64,000 nt of DNA, taken from positions 54,229,491-54,293,490 of the forward strand of contig CM064671.1 in the NCBI GenBank assembly GCA_032717465.1, given 5' to 3'. This DNA is from Coenobita brevimanus. Its lineage: Eukaryota > Arthropoda > Malacostraca > Decapoda > Coenobitidae. This document shows, piece by piece, positions 55,470-64,000 of the stretch (the stretch's first letter is position 1; each line of letters starts with the position of its first letter). A model generated the notes under the pieces. It saw only the letters and a list, made by a program, of their open reading frames with translations. It was not told the origin of the DNA and ran no database searches. The position numbers were made by a program, and so were the translations under genes.

Positions 55470-56972
55470 CGCCTCAATCCCGTTTGGGGTGGCCACAAAC
55501 AAATCGCCTCCAAGTCGCCCTGTCCCCCGCCATTTTACTACCCTGCTCCCAACTCACACCCCCCTCTCTCATATACCTCTCCACCCCATCCCTCCATCTC
55601 ATCCTCGGCCTCCCCCTCCCTCTTCCCCCATCCACCTCACTCACATACACTCTCTTCGTCAGTCTTTCACCCTCCATCCTCTCCACATGGCCAAACCACC
55701 TCAGTGTGTTCCTCATAACGCTCCCTATCACATCCACATCAACATCACAACGTTCCTTTATATCCTCATTCGTCAGCCTATCTCTCCATGTAACTCCACA
55801 GGCTCCTCTTAAATAACTCATTTCCACTGCTCTCACTCTTGACTTGTGTCCTTCCAACAACGTCCAAGCTTCACTTCCGTACGTTAGAGTTGGTATCACA
55901 ATACTGTCATGTAGTAACTTTTTCACTTCCATGCTCACTTCCCTGTTTCTTATCACTGCTTTCAAAGAACCAGCAACCTTTCTTCCCTGCTGTACCCTTT
56001 CAAGCACTTCTCCCTCCAAACCTTCATCCTTACTCATCACACTACCCAAGTACTTAAACGTACTCACATTTTCCAATTCCTCACCATCCAACCTCGCTGT
56101 ACATTCACTGACTTCACCTCTCTCAAAAACCATCGCTTTACTCTTCCCTACATTCACCTTCAAATTCCGTTTCTTACACACTCTCTCAAACTCATCCACC
56201 AAGCCTTGCAGCTCCCCTTCGTCTTCACTCAACAACACAGTATCATCTGCAAACAACAGTACAGGGAGTTTCCAAACACTATCCTCTCTCACCAGGGTCA
56301 CTCCAACATCCACTACCCTACCTTGTACCTCTTTTATTACCCCATCCATGTACAGATTGAACAACCATGGAGACATGACACATCCCTGTTTCAACCCAAC
56401 CTTCACTTAGTTCATCATCCACACGCACTGCAGCCTTAGCACCTTCGTACATACTCTTCACAGCATTCATCAACTTCCCATCTACTCCATATATTCTTAA
56501 CACTTTCCACAATCCTTGTCTATCCACCCTGTCATATGCTTTCTCCAAATCCATGAAAGCCGCATACAACTTCTTACCCTTCTCTAGAAACTTTTCCACT
56601 AAAAGTCTAAGAATGAATATCTGATCTACACAACCTCTTCCCTTCCTAAAGCCTCCCTGTTCTTCTCCAACTAATTTCTCTGTTCTTTCTCTAACTCTGT
56701 CAATAAGTATCCTACCATACACTTTTCCTACTATACTAAGAAGACAAATGCCCCTATGATTACCACACACTTCTTTTTCCCCTTTTCCTTTGTACAAGGA
56801 AATAATTATACCTGACTTCCAATCCTCCGGGACTCAACCTTCCTCCCAGGCTAATCTGCACATCTTCCACATCCACTCTACTACTATCTCACCCCCATGC
56901 TTCAGCATTTCACCACACACTCCATCAATTCCTGGGGCTTTCCCAGATTTAACTTTCTTCATTGCTTCCACA
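55466..56972 (-). mobile_element. LINE-A4, best-preserved copy of family A
   Basis: On the minus strand it runs from about 56972 (beginning near KSGKAPGIDGVCGEM) to 55466, ending GTGGCCACCCCAAACGGGAT, then GAGAG and (TA)n where other copies have GATA. RT catalytic residues are intact. The damage is one stop near 56838 and a short deletion with frameshift near 56405. Confidence 0.93.
55474..56406 (-). CDS. LINE-A4 reverse transcriptase palm/thumb and C-terminal domain
   Basis: 310 open codons; the true protein starts upstream in another frame (56797-56318). Motifs: [36 protein letters not shown] (catalytic FADD intact), KNVNVGK-like thumb, [53 protein letters not shown] and [11 protein letters not shown], stop right after VCGHPKRD. 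The N-terminal piece holds GNHRGICLLSIVGK, KGRGCVDQIFILR and AFMDLEKAYDRVD. A deletion of about 10 bp between the halves is the main lesion. As the family reference it shows that A1 and A2 lost their active-site residues later. Confidence 0.92.
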   Translation of the reverse strand: MKVGLKQGCVMSPWLFNLYMDGVIKEVQGRVVDVGVTLVREDSVWKLPVLLFADDTVLLSEDEGELQGLVDEFERVCKKRNLKVNVGKSKAMVFERGEVSECTARLDGEELENVSTFKYLGSVMSKDEGLEGEVLERVQQGRKVAGSLKAVIRNREVSMEVKKLLHDSIVIPTLTYGSEAWTLLEGHKSRVRAVEMSYLRGACGVTWRDRLTNEDIKERCDVDVDVIGSVMRNTLRWFGHVERMEGERLTKRVYVSEVDGGRGRGRPRMRWRDGVERYMREGGVSWEQGSKMAGDRATWRRFVCGHPKRD

Positions 56973-56984
56973 TATATATATAAA

Positions 56985-57471
56985 TGCCATTGCGTACATA
57001 TGAGGAGAGTGACTGTCGAATTTATTAATTTCCACTTGTGAAGTTTGAAACGATGAGGACCGTGCAGCTGTAGGCATCATCAGGAAATGATAATTTTCAT
57101 ATTTTCCTTGTTATGATTGATTACAGAGCAACACAGGAGCTAACTCAATTGTAAATAATTCATAATTGCAAACATGCATTATTGCTATTGTTCTGGGAAA
57201 CATTTATTCATTACTGAGTATTCCTGAGCTTGATCATTTTTCCAAACAATGCACATCAAACAATGTGTCAGGTCTCGTTTGTGGAGATGTATGCAATTCT
57301 CGGGAACTGTTAGATCTAAATGTGCCATGCCAAAATATGTATTATGTCTTTATTTGGGTAATCCATACTCTGTAGCATAAATCATAAATACGAAAAAGAA
57401 TATAATAATCTACAGTAATGATATTGTTTCACTGCTTTGAGTCAGCTGTCTATTATGATAAATTATATGCC
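56985..57471. other. Unassigned spacer
   Basis: No protein or known repeat. The minus-strand motif GATGATGCCTACAGCTGCAC...CGTTTCAAAC near 57045-57090 resembles 3' ends of some Penelope-like elements, too weakly to call. Confidence 0.4.
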
Positions 57472-57627
57472 TACGGATATAGGACATCTGTTACGCTGCC
57501 AATGTATAGAATAAGGTAAAAATTCTTGTCTGTTACCATATACCATTTAATAAGTCGATGCCCGAAGTAATGACATCCTAGGTATATAACTATGTGGAAG
57601 TTCCGAGAAAGTAATATCTATCAATCT
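57472..57627 (+). repeat. Interspersed ~150-bp repeat, second copy
   Basis: Colinear with 30533-30690, sharing TTCTTGTCTGTTACCATATA and AAGTCGATGCCCGAAGTAAT. Also followed by a TATC tract. Confidence 0.8.
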
Positions 57628-57831
<204 letters not shown>

Positions 57832-57904
57832 GGATGGGGGTACCCATCATCCACTCACTCATTGTAGAGTGATGCCATCATATAAGTTGTTCACTGAGAG
57901 ACAA

Positions 57905-57975
57905 GCCAAATAGTTTCCTGCATCCAGGAAACCATTTACTACGCTGGATGGCAACCATATAACCTGGGTTTCTGG
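57905..57975 (+). other. Conserved stem-loop segment in LINE-F leader, second copy at 63903-63969 (minus)
   Basis: AAATAGTTTCCTG, a CATC loop, then CAGGAAACCATTT form a stem with one mismatch. The following GCTGGATGGCAACCATATAA is shared with the inverted copy near the window end, where the stem is AAATGGTTTC/GAAACCATTT. Confidence 0.7.
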
Positions 57976-58029
57976 CAGGGTTAAGTGTCCCCAGACTCCC
58001 CTATCCAAAATCACTTAATCATGGGCAGA

Positions 58030-58830
58030 TTCACCTGGCCATGTGGAATGTGAGAGGTGTGAATGAGGAGAGCAAAATGGTGGAAATGGTGAATATGTTC
58101 AAGAGTGCGAGATATGCCGTGATGGCATTGTGTGAAAGAAAGATAAAAGCTTGTGAAGTGAAGGAATGGGAGGGTGTGAATGTGTAGGATCGGGAAGGAA
58201 CTGGCGAGAAATATACGAGGAAGGAGTTGCCTTGTTGATGAATGAGGTTTTGCAGAGTGGAATGGGAGACTACAAATGTGTCAGCTCGAGGTGTATGTAA
58301 GTCACGTTCACGTTTGAGAAGGTGAAGGTGGCAGTAATTGCAGCATATGCACCATGTTAGGACAGGAGTGAGAGAGAGAAAGATAGGTTTTGGGATGAGC
58401 TGGACGAAGTAGTGGAAGAAATGCCCAGGAGCTATACAGTGATTGTGATGGGGGATATGAATGGAAGAGTAGGCACTGGTCCTGAGGATGACATAACAGG
58501 TTGTTATGGAGTACCAGGAGAAAGTGATAATGGGAAGTGACTAAACAATATGTGTCAGGAGAGGAGGCTGCACATATCTAACTCTTATTTCAAACATGAA
58601 AATGCACATAAATGTACATGGTATAGAGGGAACAGGTATTGTGTTGAAAGAAGCCTGACTGATTACGTGCTCATTGTGAGATCGATGGTGGGAATGGTTG
58701 CTGATACGAGGGACGTGAGTGGACGATGTGGAGGTCTGCCAGATCATATGATTGTGGTATGCAAGATCAAGCTGAGAGGAGTGAGATGGATCTGGAGAGA
58801 GAGAGAAGCAGTCAGGGAGAAAGACTAAAA
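58030..58830 (+). pseudogene. LINE-F endonuclease domain, broken
   Basis: Motifs in order: LAMWNVRGVNEESKM (Asn), VMALCERKIKACEV (catalytic Glu; usual ETK reads ERK), a damaged middle with several stops, YTVIVMGDMNGRVG (GDMN), CTWYRGN and LTDYVLIV, then GRCGGLPDHMIVVCKIKL, where the SDH motif reads PDH. Frames and stops change near 58190, 58300, 58540. Enzyme role in the family: nicking target DNA for primed reverse transcription. Confidence 0.83.
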
Positions 58831-59439
58831 GTTAAGAAGTTTAGGATCAATGAAATGGCACATGGTAACAGGACCAAAGTAGAGGAGTTACATTCAGTGA
58901 CCTGGAATGAAATGGATCTGAATAGCCTGTGGAATATATTTCGGGATTGCCTATATAGGAATGCTAAAGTGATGTGGGATGTGAAAGAGTAACAACGAAG
59001 AAGAAAGGTGTATAGAAGAGGTTAAGAGAGCGGCGGAAGAAAAGAGGAAGAATTGGCTAAGTAGTTAAGGGATAGGGGTTCAGTTGCAATTAGAACTGAA
59101 TATATTGAGAGCAAGAAGCACGTAAAGAGATTAGTGAAGAGGAAAAACAAGGAAGAAAATGATGATCTAGGAAGAAAAATGAATGCGAACTACTCTGGAA
59201 ATAGGAAGTTATCCTGGGAAGAGGTGCAGAAGTGTAGAAATAAAAGTGGAAAGAAATGTGATGGTGTGAAGGATGAAGGTGGTAGATTATTAACCCATGG
59301 GGATGAAGCAAGGACCAGATCAAAAAGAATGTTTTGAAAGCCTGATGAATGGAAATAGAGAGATCAGAGCAGCTGTAGACATGATTGGATTTGGGGGTGT
59401 GCAGAGAGGGAATGCAGTGCCAGGAGACGTGACACTCAC

Positions 59440-60920
59440 ACAGGTGAAGAGTGCTGTGAAGTGGCTGAAAAATGGGAAAGCAGCTGGGGTTGATGAGGTG
59501 TATGCAGAGATGCTTAAGTGTAGTTGAGTGTGTGGAATGAAGTGCTTGCTGGAGATATGTAAGAAGGCATGGTTGAGTGAAACTGTGCCTACAGAGTGGA
59601 AAATGGCTGTGATTGTACCCCTGTACAAAAATACAGGTGAGTGAAGTGAGTGCACGAATTATCGTGGCATAAGTTTATTAAGTGTGGTAGGGAAGGTATA
59701 TGGAAGAATGATTATACAGAAAATAAGAAAGATATCAGAAGTCCTTGTGAGTGATGAACAGGGTGTCTTTAGGAGTGGCTGAGGATGTGTGGATCAAATA
59801 TTTGCAGTTAAACAGATAGCAGACAAAGCTTGTGAGAAGGACCATAAGGTGTTTATGGCATTCATGGATCTGAAAAAAGCATACGACAAAGTGGACGGAG
59901 AAGGATTGTGGAAAGTTTTGCGCATGTACGGTGTAGATGGGAAGCTGCTAGGTGCTGTCAAGAGTTTTTATGATGGTAGTGATGCAAGTGTAAGGGTTAA
60001 TGGGCATCTAAGTGAGTGGTTCACGATCGGTGTGGGCGTGCGACAAATTTGTGTGATGTCCCCATGGTTGTTAAATATATATATGGATGAGGATGATGAG
60101 AGAAGTAAAAACACGAGTAATGGAGAGAGGAATGGCGTTGGTAATGAATGGTGATGGATGGAATATCTCGAATTTATTGTATGATGATGCAGTACAGCTT
60201 GCAAGTACCGGAAAAGAACTTGGGAGGCCAGTGCAGAGTTTGCTGATATCTGTGAGTGTCGTGCCTTGAGAGTATAATTATGTAGAAAAGAGTAAAATGA
60301 TGGTTATTGAGAGAGAAGTTGACTCCCGGTGGAATGTTACAGTGAACGGATAGAGACTGAACTGGTGAGAGTTCAAATATCTGGGTACAATGAGAAAAGA
60401 GAGGAAAATGTGCAAAAGAGATTGAAGGTAGAATGACACAAGGAAGAAATGTAGCTGGTGCAATGAAGGTCTTCATATGAAACGGAGGCTTGAGTGTTGC
60501 AACTGCACGAGGCTTTCATGAGGGAGTGTTAGTGCCAACTTTAACATATGGATGTGAGACTATTGTGTGGCATGAAAATGAAAAGTCAAGAGTAAGAGCT
60601 GTGGAGATGGGACTGCTGAGGAATATTCATGGAGTACAGAGGGTGGATAGGATACGAAATAATGTGATTCGTGAAAGATGTGGAGTAAAGAAGTAGGTGG
60701 ACATCAGAATCGAAGAGATGGTATGATCATGTGGAGAAAATGGATAACAATAGAGTGGTGAATAAGGTATATCTGAGCGAATTTGAAGGAGGGAGGAGAG
60801 GTAGGCCAGGGAGAAGGTGTAGAGATATGGTGGATGAGAGTGTGAGGAAGAGAAGTTTGGAAATCGGTGAGGCTAGGGAACTGACAAGAGATCGAGCTGG
60901 CTGGATGAATGTTGTGTGAA
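59440..60920 (+). pseudogene. LINE-F reverse transcriptase and C-terminal domain, broken
   Basis: Motifs: KNGKAAGVDEVYAEMLK, WKMAVIVPLYKNTGE, TNYRGISLLSVVGKVYGRM, AFMDLKKAYDKVD (catalytic Asp), CVMSPWLLNIYMDEDD, and SNLLYDDAVQLAS at the YADD site: the Ala codon seems deleted, leaving YDD. After 60270 the frame is heavily broken: thumb, EFKYLGT, VLVPTLTYGCET, RMW-type C-terminus with GRRGRPGRR at about 60800. Stops at 59524, 59641 and 59781 lie inside otherwise clear motifs. Confidence 0.87.
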
Positions 60921-61168
60921 GTGCATGATCAGGGATTTGGCACCCTTTTTTAACGTGGCAGCATCTGGACTGACTCAATCGGATAAGTTTATGTGAAGAA
61001 ACAGAATTTGGTGAATGTTTTTGGCATATCCGACAGAGCCTGGATTCCGAGGGTTTGAATGATGAGTGAATGGAAGCGTGACCCATTGGACTAGGCAAAT
61101 TTGGACTGCCTGGACATTGCTACTCCTCACCCTGCCCTAGGGTGGGAAAGGAGGTCTGGATGGTGATG

Positions 61169-61202
<34 letters not shown>

Positions 61203-61234
61203 TCTATATATATGTATAGATCAATATATATATA

Positions 61235-61313
<79 letters not shown>

Positions 61314-61345
61314 TGATAGATAGATAGATAGATATATACTGTACA

Positions 61346-61412
<67 letters not shown>
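61169..61412. repeat. Compound microsatellite (TA)n(GATA)n(TA)n(TG)n
   Basis: (TA)n 61169-61200 and 61240-61270, (GATA)n 61271-61334, (TA)n 61348-61395, (TG)n 61396-61414. Confidence 0.97.
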
Positions 61413-61415
<3 letters not shown>

Positions 61416-61429
61416 CTGCACCCATGTTC

Positions 61430-62525
61430 AAATTCCTACGAACAGCAGGTCAAGTTTACCATAGAATATTATCGTAAAAATAGCTTAGGTGGCAGTTGAC
61501 AACTGTTACTGATGAGGTAACTTTATATCAACGGATTTTCTTTTCGGCTCGGAAATATTTCTGGATTTTAACAGAAACTATTTAAGTCACTAAAACATAA
61601 TTTTGAAAGATATGCTAATATGCAGTTCCTACATTTTCCTACTGTGCATGGTTGCTTTCTCTACAGATTTCTTGATAAAGCTGTAGGCTAGTATCTTTTC
61701 ACGCCAGGAAATATTTCATGAAGTGGCGGAATTAGTATGATTTTTAATCACCCTCATACTTGTTAGAAATTTTATGTAGCATCATTTTGGTGCTGAGATG
61801 CTTTTATTTAGCTTAATTGGGATGTCACAAGGCAGGTCACGTTCACCATTCTTCCCATCAATTAAAAAATGTCATTACCAGAAATATTGCTTAATGTTTA
61901 TGATACAACTAGGTAAATTTAATGCACTGTGATAGATTAAAGTGACTGGATCTAATCCCTATTTGTCCTTGCAACGCTAGGACTTAAACTGCTTCTTGAC
62001 ATCGCAAGATAATTTTACCAAGCTCATTTGCGCATCTCATAGTCAAAGCGAGAAAGCCACGAGAAATGTTAATATTTTAGTAAATGGCGAAGTGACTGAG
62101 GCAGTAGATGGCAAGGACCTCCATATTCAGCACGACGTAGGCTAACCCTATTCAGAGGTTTAGTAGATTTCTCATCTGAGGGAATTAGGCCACACTCACA
62201 ACTTGTATGTTTAGTCATGGTTGTCTGAAGTTTGATGAGTCTTATTTACGAGGTAGGAATGAGTGTCCTTGGTGATTTTTCAAATCGACACATCATTCTG
62301 ACAACACTTCGTCATAAACTGAGCTTAAAATGGTTAAGGATCTTTATTACATGGAAGCATACAATCTAAAGTACAATGACTCGTTTGTGTGATTGTTACT
62401 TGTTATCTGGCTATTTGTAGTCATGTTAATGATGATATTTTCTATTAAGAAGGGTTAGCAAAGGTTACAGCTAACCCCTCCTGTTCAAAAAAAAATCCTC
62501 CAGGATTAAATCATTTTTTTTTTAG
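61430..62525. other. Unassigned single-copy-looking sequence
   Basis: No repeat family, microsatellite or protein domain seen. It looks like ordinary unique intergenic or intronic DNA. Confidence 0.5.
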
Positions 62526-62735
62526 AAAGTAGCATTTAAAAAGACCACTGCATTGATGGTATTAACTACCAAGACTATTCAGGTAGATGTCCTAGTTGAT
62601 GAAGTGTTTGAGGCTGTATGCGACAACGCTCTCCAGACACAGCACCACTCCAGCAGTAACCCCGCCGCCACCCAACACCACGAACATACCCTGCAGAAGA
62701 GGCACATTTATTCTTTTCATGCTGTCATTAAATGA
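62526..62735 (+). CDS. Possible terminal coding exon of a host gene
   Basis: A T-run followed by TAG (AG at 62524-62525) looks like a 3' splice site. From the next base a frame stays open for 69 codons to a TGA at 62733-62735: KVAFKKTTALMVLTTK, VDVLVDEVFEAVCDNAL, a His/Ser/Asn-rich stretch (QHHSSSNPAATQHH), ending FHAVIK. The middle is GC-richer at third positions than its surroundings. No domain is recognised and no upstream exon is found. It could equally be chance. Confidence 0.2.
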   Translation, partial: KVAFKKTTALMVLTTKTIQVDVLVDEVFEAVCDNALQTQHHSSSNPAATQHHEHTLQKRHIYSFHAVIK

Positions 62736-63769
62736 TGCATCCCATACGTCCCGGATCACTCAAATCAGCTGGGGACCTACAGGTAGATGTAATTTTGCAT
62801 GTTCAGTGTCGTGCTCTAAAGGAAGACTGCGACTTTGGTATAGACTAATTGTCTACTAAATGGCCCTCGTGCAGTTGATAGGTGTCAGTCCCAATCCTTC
62901 CTTTTCTTTCAGTACAATGACATCCTGTTTTAGCTATTATTGTCACTACTTGGCGGTTCTGTTCAGATTCCTGGTAGTGACAGATTCAGTTAAAGCTGCA
63001 TTCAGCCTCTCCAGTCGCAGTAGTCTCTAATATCCTGGATTACACTGACTGGAATCTAAAATCATATATCAGTGATGAAACTTCATGCTAAAGGAGCTAA
63101 ACAATGAAGGATGTAAAACAGACATTTATAAGGTCCATTCTTAAGCTGAATAAAATCGTCTGATGGAAGCAGTACTAACACACGAAAGACGACCTTGGGC
63201 TGAAGGGGGATCAGTTAGATCCTGACCCACAAATTGATTAGCCCAGCTATTCAGTGACATTCTGTATGGGTTATTATTGCAACTACTAGACTATTGTGGT
63301 TGAATAATGAAGGGTTCTATTTGTAAAAGTTATAGTAAATGTGATATATAACTGTTCCAGTTCGAAAAGCTTCTCTTAAGCTGATTATTATACGCCAGTA
63401 AATGGCAAAAGCGAAATGGAAGAGTTCATTGAATTTCAGTCCTTTACATTCTCACTCGCAAGAAGTCTTTTTCTCCTTTGTTCTTTCTATCGACAGATGA
63501 TTTCAGCAAGACTAAAAGAGACTTTCTGAACTTAGAAAGTGAGATACAACTTTCATTAACCTTTACCACGACCTGGGATTCTCCTTATCTAAATATAACA
63601 TCTGCAGATGACAAGAATGGCACTGGATAAAACGGTATCAAATTGAAATTATGAAATATAATAACCTTACAACCTTCTATATTGCTACTATTGCTACTAC
63701 TACTGCTGCTAACAATAACAACATCAACAACAACAACCAATACATCATCAATAATGAAAATAATAATAA
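62736..63769. other. Unassigned spacer
   Basis: No domain. A GAATAAAATC motif at about 63149 could serve as a polyadenylation signal for the candidate exon upstream. CTA/AACAAC-type imperfect repeats occur at 63683-63770. Confidence 0.4.
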
Positions 63770-63827
63770 TAATCTATCTATCTATTGCCAGACGCCATAA
63801 TACCGTAAGGGGTGGCCCTTTGACTTT
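63770..63827 (-). mobile_element. LINE-A 3' tail fragment (58 bp)
   Basis: The reverse complement reads GGCCACCCCTTACGGTATTA, then TGGCGTCTGGCAATAG and GATAGATAGATT, matching the terminal bases of the LINE-A copies. Similarity stops sharply at 63827. Either an extremely 5'-truncated insertion or a remnant. Confidence 0.85.
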
Positions 63828-64000
63828 GAGTTATTTGTTTTACGGGGAGAGGCACTAACCCTCCACCAACCCACTTGTTGACACGTAGGGAGCACGTATG
63901 GTTTGGTTATATGGTTACCACCCAGCGTTTAAATGGTTTCTTGGCTTACAGGAAACCATTTGGCTTGTCACACAATGTAAAGCCACCTGTAAAGGAAAGA

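Noticed and set aside
55338..56439. Pro/Ser/His-rich plus-strand frames
   Set aside because: Antisense shadows of the GA-rich LINE-A4 coding strand. The same kind of shadow occurs opposite every LINE-A and LINE-B copy.
57040..57095. Possible hammerhead ribozyme (CTGATGA present on the minus strand)
   Set aside because: The required GAAA core element does not follow on the same strand at the right distance, and stem II does not form.

Overview
This is eukaryotic, non-coding, repeat-dominated DNA. I found no host gene that can be called with confidence. The window is packed with non-LTR retrotransposon (LINE) copies, tRNA-derived SINEs, one LTR-retrotransposon tandem complex, a Tc1/mariner-type element, several MITE-like insertions, and very long (TA)n, (CT)n, (GATA)n and (ATT)n microsatellites. 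Microsatellite density and the LINE and SINE types suggest a decapod crustacean, perhaps a crab. That is an inference from remembered repeat families, not a database match. Family letters A to H below are local labels only.

Layout. 1-1640 is unassigned. LINE-A1 (about 1745-4042) sits inside a 31-bp minisatellite whose units flank it on both sides. LINE-B1 (5271-5770) has an 8-bp target duplication. 5950-6895 is a degenerate array of a ~120-165 bp unit rich in TGACCTT. 6905-7212 is a LINE-C tail. 7500-9474 is LINE-E, with a coiled-coil ORF1 and an endonuclease but no reverse transcriptase. 11068-15010 (minus) is LINE-D, a CR1-like element with remnants of an SGNH-esterase ORF1, an endonuclease and RT. 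15-23 kb is mostly unassigned, with a solo transposase-type HTH (18.2 kb), a SINE (19.6 kb) and a possible signal-peptide exon (20.8 kb). LINE-A2 lies at 23229-24672. LINE-G (27725-30264, minus) carries the longest open frame in the window (888 codons) with an intact YADD reverse transcriptase. A mariner-type element with ~225-bp inverted repeats (30912-32583) lies in a (TA)n tract. LINE-C (32660-38095) is split by two MITE-like insertions, one with TTAA and one with TA target duplications.

The 38.1-50.6 kb block is an LTR - internal - LTR - internal - LTR complex of a Ty3/gypsy-like element. LTR1 is split by a 1.8-kb insertion with piggyBac-like ends. Internal copy 2 is split by LINE-B2, which has a 9-bp target duplication. 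Both internal copies share the same large pol deletion. To the right come a SINE (50.7 kb), LINE-A3, LINE-H with an RNase H domain (52.3-54.9 kb, minus), a second copy of the 30.3-kb SINE (55.0-55.4 kb, minus), LINE-A4 (55.5-57.0 kb, minus, best-preserved A copy), LINE-F (57.8-61.2 kb), a possible terminal exon at 62.5 kb, and a 58-bp LINE-A tail at 63.8 kb.

Almost every coding segment is a decayed retroelement frame. The only long undamaged ones are LINE-G RT, the LINE-A4 RT C-terminus and the LINE-B2 C-terminal domain. The biology visible here is the history of the elements: nesting, target duplications, shared deletions and repeated use of (TA)n tracts as element borders.
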